From Chloracidobacterium sp. (GTDB taxonomy: Bacteria > Acidobacteriota > Blastocatellia > Pyrinomonadales > Pyrinomonadaceae), in the NCBI GenBank assembly GCA_016720705.1, contig JADKKB010000001.1, positions 248,001 to 312,000 on the forward strand: a stretch of 64,000 nucleotides of DNA, given 5' to 3'. The position numbers and the translations under genes are program-made. The notes under the pieces are model-generated. The model worked only from the letters and a program-made list of their open reading frames with translations, ran no database searches and was not told the origin of the DNA. This document shows, one piece after another, positions 26,530 to 36,150 of the stretch. Position 1 is the stretch's first letter. Each line of letters opens with the position of its first letter.

Positions 26530-27564
26530 ATGGCGTTTTTTTGGCGTAGAAAAAAGGAAGACACGTTTTCGAGCTCAGTGCTGGGGCTGGATAAGTCCGT
26601 CGAAGAACTGCAGGCTCAGGAGCAGGCGATCGAGCGTGAGATCGGCGTTCGGTTTACCAAGGCGATAGCAAAGACGCGCGATACGATAAATGATCGGCTC
26701 GACACGATCTTTGAGGGTCGCAAGCAGATCGACGAACAACTGCTCGACGAGCTCGAGGAGATGCTGATCTCGACCGATATTGGCGTCGCAACCACGATGC
26801 AAGTGCTCGACACGATCCGAAAAGGCGTGTCGCGGCAGGAGATCGGCGACGTTGAGGCTCTCAAGCGTGCGATGAAAAATGAGCTCCTCGATACGCTCAA
26901 GAATTCGAAAGAACGAGGCGTTGCGGACGAACGTTCGATACCCGAGAATATCAAACCGTATGTGTTGATGGTCGTCGGCGTCAACGGCGTTGGTAAGACC
27001 ACCACGATCGGCAAACTCGCCCAGCGTATCAAGAATGAGGGCAATGACGTCCTGATCTGTGCTGCGGATACTTTCAGAGCCGCCGCGAGTGACCAGCTTG
27101 AGATCTGGGCGGATCGAGCGGGAGTTCAGATCGTCCAGCAAAAGCAGGGAACCGACCCGGCGGCAGTATTGTTCGACGCTCTTGCGGCGGCAAAGGCCCG
27201 TGATTCGGACGTTTTGATCGTGGACACCGCGGGCAGGCTGCATAACAAAGCTCATCTGATGGCTGAGCTCGAAAAAATGAAGCGGATATCAGCCCGTGAG
27301 GTGGAAGGTGCACCGCACGAGACGCTGCTCGTCATCGACGCGGTTACCGGCCAAAACGGACTCGAGCAGGCGAGGCAGTTCACCAAGGTCGCGGACGTGA
27401 CCGGCATCGTGCTAACAAAACTAGACGGGACCGCCAAGGGCGGTATCGCGATCGCCATCGCCAAGGAACTGAATTTACCGATCCGTTATGTCGGCATTGG
27501 TGAGCAGGTTGACGACCTTATGGTTTTCGACGCCGAAAGCTATGTAAACGGTCTTTTCAATTAG
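26530..27564 (+). CDS. ftsY: Signal recognition particle receptor FtsY
   Basis: With the ATG at 26530 the protein has 344 residues. An N-domain helical bundle (about 20-125) precedes the SRP-type GTPase domain. Motifs are G1 GVNGVGKTTTIGKLA (about 140), DTFRAAASDQLEIWA, G3 DTAGRLHNKAHLM and G4 TKLDGTAKGG. FtsY docks ribosome-SRP complexes at the inner membrane for co-translational insertion. The acidic A domain of proteobacterial FtsY is missing, as in many phyla. The frame is open back to 26422, but that would overlap the terminator hairpin, so the later ATG is preferred. Confidence 0.95.
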   Translation: MAFFWRRKKEDTFSSSVLGLDKSVEELQAQEQAIEREIGVRFTKAIAKTRDTINDRLDTIFEGRKQIDEQLLDELEEMLISTDIGVATTMQVLDTIRKGVSRQEIGDVEALKRAMKNELLDTLKNSKERGVADERSIPENIKPYVLMVVGVNGVGKTTTIGKLAQRIKNEGNDVLICAADTFRAAASDQLEIWADRAGVQIVQQKQGTDPAAVLFDALAAAKARDSDVLIVDTAGRLHNKAHLMAELEKMKRISAREVEGAPHETLLVIDAVTGQNGLEQARQFTKVADVTGIVLTKLDGTAKGGIAIAIAKELNLPIRYVGIGEQVDDLMVFDAESYVNGLFN

Positions 27565-27597
27565 CATACAGCACGTTTTTTTCCCGATCGGAGTATT

Positions 27598-28701
27598 GTG
27601 ACCGAAAGCGACGACATACAATATCTTTTGCGAGCACTGGAACTCGCGTCTGACGGCAAAGGCCTCGTCAGCCCCAATCCGCTCGTCGGTTGTGTGATCG
27701 TGTCTGCCGACGGCAAGGTGGTTGGCGAGGGAACTTACACGCTTGACGGCCTTGTTCACGCTGAGGCCATCGCGCTTGAGCAGGCCGGTCCGGACGCGAT
27801 CGGCGGCACGGCGTACGTCTCGCTCGAGCCGCACGACCATCACGGTAAGACGCCGCCCTGTACCGAGGCTCTGATCAATGCCGGAATTCGGCGGGTCGTT
27901 TGCCCGATCGAGGATCCAAATCCGCTGGTCTCAGGCCGCGGTTTCGACCATCTTCGAGGGGTCGGAATCGAGGTTGTCGTTGGCCCCCTGGCGGCGGAGG
28001 CGGCAAAGATCAACGAGAAATTTATCGTCTGGCATCAGCAACAGCGGCCGTTTGTACATCTTAAAATGGCGATGTCGCTCGATGGCCGGATCTCGGTGGA
28101 TTCGAGCATCTCGACCGCACTTTCGGGGGAAGATGCCCGCGGGCGCGTTCAAGAACTCCGTCACGAACACGATGCGATCCTGATCGGCGGCAATACTGCG
28201 GCGGTCGACAACCCCAGCCTGACCGACCGCAGCGGCAAACCGCGTCGGCGTCCGCTCGCTCGTGTCGTATTGGACAATCGGCTTCAGATCCCGCTTAGCT
28301 CAACGCTTGTAACGGCCACGGCCGACGCACCGACAATCATTTTCACTAACAGCCGTGACCACGCCAAGATCGAACATTTACGTGCTAACGGCGTCGAAGT
28401 CATCGAATTAGAATTGGGCGGCCGGGACCTTTTGGCGGTGCTTGCAGAATTGCGCCAACGGGATATTCAAAGCGTTTTGGTCGAAGGCGGGACTGAGATC
28501 GCCGGAGCATTCGTTGACGCACGACTCATCGACAAACTTACATTCATCGCCGCTCCGCTCATCATCGGCGGACGTGAAGCTCCAACTGCCGTCGGCGGAA
28601 TGGGCGCCGATTCGATCGCTTCAGCCTTAAAGCTCCACGACGTCCGCGTTACCCAACTCGGTGACGATATCGAGATCACCGGCCACGTCAGGGCTGCATA
28701 A
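27598..28701 (+). CDS. ribD: Bifunctional riboflavin biosynthesis protein RibD (deaminase/reductase)
   Basis: This 367-residue enzyme does two steps of riboflavin synthesis: deamination of the diaminopyrimidine (N-terminal domain, about 1-145) and reduction of the ribose side chain (C-terminal domain, about 150-365). Family motifs are SPNPLVGCVIV, HAEAIAL, HHGKTPPCTEALI and LKMAMSLDGRIS. The zinc site is unusual: H54, E56 and C88 match the expected ligands and catalytic Glu, but the first cysteine of the usual EPCSHHG motif is His (H79, in LEPHDHHG). The start is GTG with CGGAG just upstream, 33 bases after ftsY. The 3-prime end overlaps the convergent DUF1501 gene by 14 bases. No other rib genes are nearby. 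Confidence 0.95.
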   Translation: MTESDDIQYLLRALELASDGKGLVSPNPLVGCVIVSADGKVVGEGTYTLDGLVHAEAIALEQAGPDAIGGTAYVSLEPHDHHGKTPPCTEALINAGIRRVVCPIEDPNPLVSGRGFDHLRGVGIEVVVGPLAAEAAKINEKFIVWHQQQRPFVHLKMAMSLDGRISVDSSISTALSGEDARGRVQELRHEHDAILIGGNTAAVDNPSLTDRSGKPRRRPLARVVLDNRLQIPLSSTLVTATADAPTIIFTNSRDHAKIEHLRANGVEVIELELGGRDLLAVLAELRQRDIQSVLVEGGTEIAGAFVDARLIDKLTFIAAPLIIGGREAPTAVGGMGADSIASALKLHDVRVTQLGDDIEITGHVRAA

Positions 28702-30166
28702 AGCCCAGATCCGTCTGAGCAAAATTGGTCAGGTTCGGGAAAACGTATCCCATATCTGCCTGTTCCAGTCCAAACCACTTCGCCAAGGTACCTGCGTATT
28801 GCTCGACGCCGGTCGTCGGTATCCAACGGCCACGAGCGTTCGAGCCGATATCGGCGTCATCGGGGCCGTTTAGTACGAGCGAAGGGAACGGTGAACCATT
28901 TGTTGTGTTAACGCCAAAAAAATCGCCCCCCAACACGCCATCGCCGATCACTAAAGAGTGATTTGCCCACGCGTGATCGCTACCGGCGTTGACACCCGAC
29001 CCGGCCGGATTGAAGGTTCGTCCAAAATCAGAAAGTGTAAACTGCGTCACCTTATCTCCGAGTGATTGTGCCGACATTTCGTCGTAGAACGAACGGCACG
29101 CCTGACTTAACTGAAGAAAGAGCGAGGTTTGCGCCACAAGTTGGGTGCTATGGGTATCAAATCCATCGACCGTACAGAAAAATATCTGCCGATTCATATT
29201 TAGGGAAGCACGATTCTTTATCAACCGGGCGATCTGCTTCAATTGGTTGCCAATGTTCGAGTTTGGAAACGCGACAGTCACATCCGAACTGTTATTGAGC
29301 GACGCGGCAATAGCCAGAGCCTCGCGTTGGACCGCGTTCGCGGCAGCGTCCATATCATTTGTCGACGTTAGGCTATACCCGCCGCTGATCGCCGCGTAGC
29401 GAGCATTTGCCGCGGCCGTGCCGTTAAATCCGGTCATCGCCAGAATGCTCCCGAGCGGTGTCGGTGCCGGGCCGATGGCCAACGGCAGAAGCTGTTCACC
29501 GATGGTAAAGATGGGCTCACCGGCGATCGAGTTCACCGTCGGGAGCAACCGTTGTGGATTACTCGAATCCGACATACGGTCAGACATTCGCCCGCCCCAA
29601 CCCGACATAGTGACATCGCCGGCACTCGCGTTCATCTGCTGATTGGATTGATCAGTGTGAGAAAATAGCTGCAGCGGACGCGGCACACTGCCTGACTGAT
29701 ACTCCGCACGGGTCATAGGCCTCACCAATGTCCCCACATTGGTTACCGCTGCCATTTTGCCGTTTGCCCAGAGCGGATGGATCCCGGGGTTGATCCCGCC
29801 GGTGACCGTACCCAATGACGGATGCAATCCGTACGTCAGCCCACCGATACGCGGAACGGCGATCGGTAGCAGTGACCCTTGCGGCAGTGCCAGACCTTGT
29901 GCCGACCGAGCGGCACTGTATGCCGAATAGTTGCTAATACTCGCGTCGTTATGATTCGGCACGATCAGATTATTGCCATCGTTTCCACCAACCAAAAATA
30001 TGCATACGAGGGCTCGATAGTCTGACGGTACCGCATTGCTACGTCCTTTAACGCTACGCTGGGCTAGAGCGGACATACCATTGAAATAGCCCGACTGGGT
30101 CGCAAGTGCCGTCATACTCAGGGCAGTGGCCGATCTGCACAAAAAATCTCTGCGTGACTCTTTCAT
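28688..30166 (-). CDS. DUF1501 family secreted protein (Tat signal)
   Basis: This 492-residue protein starts with a twin-arginine signal (SRRDFLCRS at about 4-12, hydrophobic stretch to about 30), so it is probably exported folded. The body matches DUF1501 proteins, which have a sulfatase/phosphatase-like fold. Typical phrases are LVCIFLVGGNDGNNLIVP near the start, TVDGFDTHSTQLV, TLSDFGRTFNPAGSGVNAGSDHAWANHSLVIGDGVLGG. Conserved D/H residues in the latter suggest a metal site. Function is not established in the literature that I know. It lies 4 bases after the DUF1800 gene, and the two families are commonly paired. Confidence 0.92.
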   Translation of the reverse strand: MKESRRDFLCRSATALSMTALATQSGYFNGMSALAQRSVKGRSNAVPSDYRALVCIFLVGGNDGNNLIVPNHNDASISNYSAYSAARSAQGLALPQGSLLPIAVPRIGGLTYGLHPSLGTVTGGINPGIHPLWANGKMAAVTNVGTLVRPMTRAEYQSGSVPRPLQLFSHTDQSNQQMNASAGDVTMSGWGGRMSDRMSDSSNPQRLLPTVNSIAGEPIFTIGEQLLPLAIGPAPTPLGSILAMTGFNGTAAANARYAAISGGYSLTSTNDMDAAANAVQREALAIAASLNNSSDVTVAFPNSNIGNQLKQIARLIKNRASLNMNRQIFFCTVDGFDTHSTQLVAQTSLFLQLSQACRSFYDEMSAQSLGDKVTQFTLSDFGRTFNPAGSGVNAGSDHAWANHSLVIGDGVLGGDFFGVNTTNGSPFPSLVLNGPDDADIGSNARGRWIPTTGVEQYAGTLAKWFGLEQADMGYVFPNLTNFAQTDLGFMQP

Positions 30167-30170
30167 ATAT

Positions 30171-32315
30171 TTACTTTTGTACCTGGTATTGTGAGGAGGC
30201 CGCGATCAAATAGACGGCCGTCTTGACCCGTCTTATGCTATCTGCGGCAGAAACTGCCTGAACAGCGGACAAGATCAACGCCCGGTGTTCCGGCGTCAGC
30301 GTGCCGTGCATCATCTTGGTATTAAGTGCATCGACAAGTTGTCCGCCCGTGGAGTCTCCTTGGGCGATCGGAATCAACTCGGTATAGTCGAGCGAAGTAC
30401 CGCGAAGAGCATCCGTCGCATTCGCCGTCAGCCCTTCAAACCCCAGAATATAGAGAAAATTGGTTCGCTTAACTGCTGTGCCGCTATTAAAGAGCTCAAA
30501 CTCCGGTGCGTTGATCGTCGTCCCGGGGATTGTATGATCCGACTTAAAATAGTTGAATACCGTCGGCGAATTGAACGGATTCTGTCCCATTGCCGTTATA
30601 AACGAACTTACACCGCCATCCGATGGGTCGATGCCGTTATATGCCTTTGCAGGAAACAGGCGCCCAAGATTTGTAAGCAATTGGACGGGCTCACGCAATT
30701 TGCCATATCGTGGGGCTGTCTTGACGTCACCCCGAGCCTCCGGGTCGAGCAATATCGCCCTGATCACGCTCTTCATATCGCCGCGCGTCCCCGAACCATT
30801 GTCGTTGAACGCCGCGGCAACGCGAGCGACGTACGCCGGTGACGGGTCACTTGTGACCATTTGCTGGATCAGCAACTTGCCGATGAACGGGCCAAGATTC
30901 GGATGGGCAAATATATTGTCAAGAGCGTCCTTGATCGAAGATTCGGCGTACGCCCGGATCGCAGCATCGTTTGTGCAATCGGGGCACGCCGGGATCGACG
31001 TGACCGGTGCTCCAGGATACGCCATCAGTGTCTTGGCACTCAGATCGTGATTGGCCGGGATCAACACCATCGGGTCTTTGTAATTGACGATGCCGGGCGT
31101 GGCATTTGCACACGCGGCCGTGTTGCAGTAAGTCCAGCCTGTAAATACCCTTGCGAGATCGTTGATGACCGTCTGATCGAACGTCGGGATCGCCCGGTCC
31201 TGCCCGTCGAGTTTCCGTGTGCCGTCCTGATTCAATTGAAATAGTCCTATCGAAAAAAGTTGCAGGATCTCGCGCGGATAGTTTTCGTTCGGATTATTTT
31301 TGGTGCTCCGAACCATATCCAGATAATTGCCCATGGTCGGGCTCAGCGTGACATCGCCCAACAGATCGCGGTAATTGCCAAATGCACCATTGGTGAGGAC
31401 TTTGTGATAAGCGATGGCGTGGCTGGATTGCTGCGTCGTCGTCCCCGAAGTGACCAGGATCTGGCTCAGAGCCCAGGCCGTCCGATGACGTAGTTGCGCA
31501 TCACCGTAAAATGCCTCACGAAAAAACCACTGCTGCAGCGGGATCATCGAATATCTGTCACGAAAGCAGGTCGGATTAGTTCCGGACTGGCAATCGGTCG
31601 GCGGCGAGGTCGGCATCTGCGGAGGGTCGGGAAACGGGATGTATGGATAAGGTGTCTCAAACTGCTCAACGAGCCACGTTCTGAGTCCGATCCGCCTCAG
31701 TCTTGCATCCGTCGCCGACGTTGGCCCGAAGGTGGCCTGCTCGAGAAAGCGTGTACGGTCAGCCGACCAACGGTATCCGACAAATTCAGCTGCAGGTGCG
31801 GTGTTAGTTCCCAATTCGGGAGCCGGACCGATTTTGCCGCCTTTAGATCCGAGAGCGATCTTTAGCGGGTTGCTGGCCATTCCGCGCCAAGTAACGTATA
31901 TCCAAGAGTCTCCCGAATCGACAGGCTGGCCGCGATAGCCGTTGACATCCCAAATGCGAATGCTCAACGCGATCACGTCGCGGGCAGTCGGCAGGATCTC
32001 ATCAGACTGCAACTCAAAGGTGCGTCCGCTGGGTTGCTTTAGATAGACGCGGAATGCATTTGCTCCCTCACCGTCGATCAGCGGTAGCCGTTTGAGGAAT
32101 AGTATTGCTCTCGCGTCGCGTCCGGCGGTAAAGACATCCTTTGGAGCCTTTGGGTTGCGTCCCGGGTATGCCGACGGATCGATTGCTGAAACACGGCCCG
32201 ATCCCGCCGAACTTAGCAGAACAGGTGCGGGAGAATTTGGGTTTAGATCATCCTGTGCCGCCGCAGTTACAACTATGACGGCAAACAGAAACGCCGAGGT
32301 AAACAAACCTTTCAT
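30171..32315 (-). CDS. DUF1800 family secreted protein
   Basis: This 714-residue protein has a signal peptide (1-20, ending VVTAAAQ). An immunoglobulin-like or carbohydrate-binding-like segment occupies about 40-175. The DUF1800 domain follows at about 190-700: RFLEQATFGPTSATDARLRRIG, the NYLDMVRSTKNNPNENYPREILQLFSIG core, and QMVTSDPSPAYVARVAAAFNDNG. NENYPREILQLF is the family hallmark. A Cys pair (CPDCTNDA) lies in an inserted loop. DUF1800 genes usually precede DUF1501 genes, as here, and the products are thought to act together outside the cytoplasm; the biochemical role is unknown. The gene is divergent from rsmA. Confidence 0.92.
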   Translation of the reverse strand: MKGLFTSAFLFAVIVVTAAAQDDLNPNSPAPVLLSSAGSGRVSAIDPSAYPGRNPKAPKDVFTAGRDARAILFLKRLPLIDGEGANAFRVYLKQPSGRTFELQSDEILPTARDVIALSIRIWDVNGYRGQPVDSGDSWIYVTWRGMASNPLKIALGSKGGKIGPAPELGTNTAPAAEFVGYRWSADRTRFLEQATFGPTSATDARLRRIGLRTWLVEQFETPYPYIPFPDPPQMPTSPPTDCQSGTNPTCFRDRYSMIPLQQWFFREAFYGDAQLRHRTAWALSQILVTSGTTTQQSSHAIAYHKVLTNGAFGNYRDLLGDVTLSPTMGNYLDMVRSTKNNPNENYPREILQLFSIGLFQLNQDGTRKLDGQDRAIPTFDQTVINDLARVFTGWTYCNTAACANATPGIVNYKDPMVLIPANHDLSAKTLMAYPGAPVTSIPACPDCTNDAAIRAYAESSIKDALDNIFAHPNLGPFIGKLLIQQMVTSDPSPAYVARVAAAFNDNGSGTRGDMKSVIRAILLDPEARGDVKTAPRYGKLREPVQLLTNLGRLFPAKAYNGIDPSDGGVSSFITAMGQNPFNSPTVFNYFKSDHTIPGTTINAPEFELFNSGTAVKRTNFLYILGFEGLTANATDALRGTSLDYTELIPIAQGDSTGGQLVDALNTKMMHGTLTPEHRALILSAVQAVSAADSIRRVKTAVYLIAASSQYQVQK

Positions 32316-32483
32316 ATTCTTGAATATCGAGCTAAATTATCGCGATTTACGCCTGTAAAGGATGCTAGTTCATCATTCTAGCCGAATTTGCCGGACAATC
32401 AAAGAAGATTTCCGGCCGAGTCCGACCGGTAATCCCAGTTGCGACGTTGAATGTCGGCCGCCGCCGCCTTAAAATCAAGTCCG

Positions 32484-33296
32484 ATGAAACAGAAATGGGG
32501 CAATTCGGGCCACCGGGCAAAGAGATCGTTCGGGCAAAACTTTTTGGTTGATGAAAGCGTGGTGCGGAGCATCGTCGCCTCGCTGTCCCTCCGGCCTGGC
32601 GAGAGCATCGTCGAGATCGGTCCCGGCCGCGGCGCGTTGACCGCCGAATTGCTTGAAACGGGAGCAGACGTAACGGCGATCGAGATCGACCGCGACCTTC
32701 ACCCGCTGTTGCTTGAGAATTTTGGCTCAAGATCAAACTTTAAGCTTATTGCCGACGACATCCTGCAGGTGGATCTCAACGAACTTTTATCAAATATCGA
32801 CGCGAGCGGTAGCGTAAAGATCATCGGCAATCTCCCTTACAATATTTCGACGCCGATCCTGGAAAGGGTAAGTAAGGCTCGACATAATTTTTCGCGTGCG
32901 GTATTTATGTTTCAGCGTGAGGTGGTCGAGCGTATCACGGCCCGGCCCGGCGAGAGTGAACGCGGCTATTTCTCAGTTGTGATCGAGGCGGCGTTTGAAA
33001 GTGTGGCTCTATTCGACGTGCCGCCCGAGGCATTTTCGCCGCGACCGAAAGTCTGGAGTTCGATCGTAAGGCTCACGCCCAAACCCGCGTCCGCCGCCGA
33101 CGAACCGCGGTTTCGCCGCCTGATCAGTATGGCATTCGCCCAAAAGCGGAAGACGCTGCATAACAATTTGAAGTCCGTAATGCCCGACGCCGATTCCGCA
33201 CTCGAAACGGTGGGGATCGATCCCGGTCGCCGCGCCGAAACGCTGACGTTGGCCGAGTGGGTGGAACTCTACCAGGTTGTTGAAAAAAAGTCCTAA
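32484..33296 (+). CDS. rsmA: 16S rRNA dimethyladenosine transferase RsmA (KsgA)
   Basis: This protein has 270 residues with the chosen start. It dimethylates the two adjacent adenines near the 3-prime end of 16S rRNA, using S-adenosylmethionine. Motifs are FGQNFLVDESVVRSIV at the N-terminus, SAM-binding VEIGPGRGALTAEL, the acidic IEIDRDL, and catalytic NLPYNISTPIL. The C-terminal helical domain ends near residue 268. An ATG at 32451 would add 11 residues; the later ATG leaves the normal distance to FGQNF. It is divergent from the DUF1800 gene (about 170 bases) and converges on the peroxidase gene with 15 bases between stops. Confidence 0.95.
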   Translation: MKQKWGNSGHRAKRSFGQNFLVDESVVRSIVASLSLRPGESIVEIGPGRGALTAELLETGADVTAIEIDRDLHPLLLENFGSRSNFKLIADDILQVDLNELLSNIDASGSVKIIGNLPYNISTPILERVSKARHNFSRAVFMFQREVVERITARPGESERGYFSVVIEAAFESVALFDVPPEAFSPRPKVWSSIVRLTPKPASAADEPRFRRLISMAFAQKRKTLHNNLKSVMPDADSALETVGIDPGRRAETLTLAEWVELYQVVEKKS

Positions 33297-33311
33297 GTCT
33301 CCATAGAGATT

Positions 33312-36110
33312 CTACGGAAGTTGATAACCCGGCGCCGGGAGATCGCCGTCAACTCCAAATGCAGTGATCAGAATGCCCTGGGTTGAGCGGTTAACGTACC
33401 ACGTTCCGGTCGACGGACGGAATACCGCCGCGTCCGCTTTGCCGTCACCGTCATAGTCGCCCGGTGCGGGCAGATCGGTCGATGTTCCGAACGGCACCGC
33501 GTAAAAGCTCAGGTCCTCGCTTCTAAGTACAAACCATTCACCGCTCGACGGTCTCCAGAAAGCGATGTCGGTCTTGCCGTCGCCGGTATAGTCCATCGCG
33601 GCGGGTATGTCGCTTGAAACCCCGAATTGCGTTGCCAAAAGCCCGGCAGATGAGCGGTCGATCCACCACTGTCCGACTGAGGGACGATAGATAGCGATAT
33701 CGGTCTTGCCGTCATTGTCGTAATCACCGACCTGAGGAATGTCCCCGCTCGCCCCAAATTGCCGGATAATCGTCCCTTGCGAACTAGCCTGTATGAACCA
33801 CGTCGCGGTCGATGGGCGAAATACAGCGACATCGGCCTTGCCGTCCGCGTCAAAGTCCGCCGGTGTCGGCACATCGCCCGACGAACCGAAGGGAACCGCG
33901 TAGAAACTGTTGTCTTCACTTCTTAAAATAAACCATTGGCCGACACTTGACCGCCAAACGGCAACATCTGTCTTGCCATCGCCGGTGAAATCGGCCGGGA
34001 CGATCTCGTCCGTGCCATTTCCGAACTGCATTCCGACAGTTTGGTTGTCAGAGCTTCGCGTAAACCACCACTGCCCATTCGACGGCCGAAATAACGAAAT
34101 ATCGGTCTTGTTGTCCCCGTCAAAATCAACGTGTGCCGCCGAATTCACGGCCGTGGATTCGCCAAATATAGTGAATGAGAAAATACGGGAGACCGAAAAT
34201 CCGCCCGTCGCACCGGTGTCGTCTATGTACCATCTGCCGAAAAACGTCTCGCCGACAAGTGCCGGATCATCCGGGATCGCGATGATCGCCGAACCAAACC
34301 CGCCGCCCGGGCCATTGCCTTGCAGGTTTATCGTCTGGCGAATAAACGATCCGCTTGCCGGGATCGCTACGGTTCCCGGATCGGTCGAATTGATAACGAG
34401 CGTCGCCGTTGCTCCGCCAAGTGCGTTCGCGACGGCGACGGTAAATGCCGGATTACCCACGAGCGGAGGTTCGACCGCTACCGGTTGCGGAACTTGTGCA
34501 CCGCTGCCGGCGACACCGGTTCCGGTCAATTTTGGGACACGGTCGGTCTCCGAGTACAATGTCGGGCGATCAAATGGCGGGAGCTCGGACGCGGCTCGCG
34601 GATCGGTGTGTGGGCGACGCAAAAAAGCTACAATATCCGCCTGTTGCTGGGCACTTAGTCCACGTGGGCGAACATTTCCATCCTTGTTCGGTGCATTGAA
34701 ATCACCGCCGCGGTTGTAGAAGGCCACAACTTCATCCAGCGTACTAAACCGCCCATTGTGAAAAAACGTTCCCCGAAGTTCCACATTTCGAAGGCTCGGC
34801 GTTCGAAAACGGCCGAGGTCAGCATTATTTCCGGTTACCTGAAATCGTCCGGTGTCGTCATTCGTGGGCCGAACGCCGATGTATCTGAAACTGTTGTCGC
34901 TGGTCAGCGATCCGGCGTGGCATACCGCACATTGATTGCCGACAAATAGGTTTCGACCGTTCTGCTCCTGCTGGGTCAAGGGCGTGATGCCCGCGTTTGC
35001 GATGTCCAAAGGCGTTTGATCTGTGTATAGCGTTCGCTCATAGGTGGCGATCGCCAAGGCGATCCCGACGGGCGTCACATCCGGTGAACCAAAAACTTCT
35101 CTGAAGAGCTCAGGGTAGCTGCGGCCATTGATCCACGCTGTCAACGGGGCGGGCACGTTACTCGCAACCGCAAGCGGTTTGGACGAGGTGATCCGTGCAG
35201 CAACCTGATTCCAGTCCCGTCCGGCGTGAGACATCTCGGTCGGATTGGTCGGCGGACCCAAGATTTGGCTTTCGAGAGCACCGCCGACCTGTAGGATCAC
35301 AGCGTTGGTGATCGGATCGCGAAATTGCTGCGTCGCGCGGCCATCCCAGAACATCACCGGGGAATATCCCGCGTTCAGGTACGACATCGAACTGCGGCCC
35401 GTAACCTGTTCTTTGAGGCCGAACAGGGAGGAAAGTGCGTATGTGCCATCGGCGTTGACCGTCGGCACTCCGCGCGAAGCGACAATATCGTCGGCGTTGC
35501 CAAAGAGTTGATCGAGTCCCGGATTGGTCGATGTCGCGGGTGTATTGCGAGCTCGCAGGTCATCGCCACCGCCCGCCGGCGTGTGGCAAGTGCCGCACGA
35601 AACCGTCCGGGTTGAGGATAATTGCTCATCCCAAAAGAGAGCTTTGCCGAGATAAACTTTCGATGCCGTGATCGGGTTTGCCGGGGGAACTGGCGGTGGC
35701 TCCAGCGGCGGTACCGGCCCTTGCTGTGTTGCGTTTGCCCTCGATCCCGAGTCGCTGGAGCTCAAGACACTGACACCCGAAGCGTTCTCAGCCCTTACCC
35801 AATAGAAAAGCGTCTGTCCCGGGGCCGCGGCCATATCCAGAAAGGTGTTTGCGGGCGTAGTTCCGACCTCAGTGGCGGTCGCGGCATTATCCAACGTATT
35901 TCTAAAGATGCGGTATGAGGTCGCCCCGCGGATCGCATCCCACTCGACGCGCACCTTGTTGTTGTATTTGTTGTCCGATGCGATGATGCCGGTCGGAGCC
36001 GAAAGAGAACTGCCGCCGCCCTGGCCCGAAACGGCGCCCGAGTTGTAAAGGCTTATCCCTGCGCATCCCATAATGAACGCGCTACACACCAATATTTTAA
36101 TAGCTCTCAT
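33312..36110 (-). CDS. Di-heme cytochrome c peroxidase (MauG family) fused to Fn3 and FG-GAP-like repeats, lipoprotein
   Basis: With the ATG at 36110 the protein has 932 residues. A lipoprotein-type signal (IMGC, Cys16) is followed by an Fn3-like domain (about 35-125, APTGIIASDNKYNNKVRVEW). The di-heme peroxidase domain covers about 150-530. Its heme motifs are CGTCH (C172, C175, H176) and CAVCH (C394, C397, H398), and RYIGVRPTNDDTGR and FFHNGRFSTLDEVVAFYNRGGDFN are family-typical. A linker with Fn/Ig-like character (about 545-650) follows, then six repeats of about 45 residues (about 658-932) with DxDGDGKxDxAxFRPS calcium-like loops, as in FG-GAP propellers. It probably sits in the periplasm or outer membrane and reduces peroxide or oxidises a protein. 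The frame is open to 36170, overlapping the sigma gene, but the later start exposes the lipobox. Confidence 0.92.
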   Translation of the reverse strand: MRAIKILVCSAFIMGCAGISLYNSGAVSGQGGGSSLSAPTGIIASDNKYNNKVRVEWDAIRGATSYRIFRNTLDNAATATEVGTTPANTFLDMAAAPGQTLFYWVRAENASGVSVLSSSDSGSRANATQQGPVPPLEPPPVPPANPITASKVYLGKALFWDEQLSSTRTVSCGTCHTPAGGGDDLRARNTPATSTNPGLDQLFGNADDIVASRGVPTVNADGTYALSSLFGLKEQVTGRSSMSYLNAGYSPVMFWDGRATQQFRDPITNAVILQVGGALESQILGPPTNPTEMSHAGRDWNQVAARITSSKPLAVASNVPAPLTAWINGRSYPELFREVFGSPDVTPVGIALAIATYERTLYTDQTPLDIANAGITPLTQQEQNGRNLFVGNQCAVCHAGSLTSDNSFRYIGVRPTNDDTGRFQVTGNNADLGRFRTPSLRNVELRGTFFHNGRFSTLDEVVAFYNRGGDFNAPNKDGNVRPRGLSAQQQADIVAFLRRPHTDPRAASELPPFDRPTLYSETDRVPKLTGTGVAGSGAQVPQPVAVEPPLVGNPAFTVAVANALGGATATLVINSTDPGTVAIPASGSFIRQTINLQGNGPGGGFGSAIIAIPDDPALVGETFFGRWYIDDTGATGGFSVSRIFSFTIFGESTAVNSAAHVDFDGDNKTDISLFRPSNGQWWFTRSSDNQTVGMQFGNGTDEIVPADFTGDGKTDVAVWRSSVGQWFILRSEDNSFYAVPFGSSGDVPTPADFDADGKADVAVFRPSTATWFIQASSQGTIIRQFGASGDIPQVGDYDNDGKTDIAIYRPSVGQWWIDRSSAGLLATQFGVSSDIPAAMDYTGDGKTDIAFWRPSSGEWFVLRSEDLSFYAVPFGTSTDLPAPGDYDGDGKADAAVFRPSTGTWYVNRSTQGILITAFGVDGDLPAPGYQLP

Positions 36111-36150
36111 AAATAGATCTTTGGGTTTGCACTCACCGTCCACGGAAATC

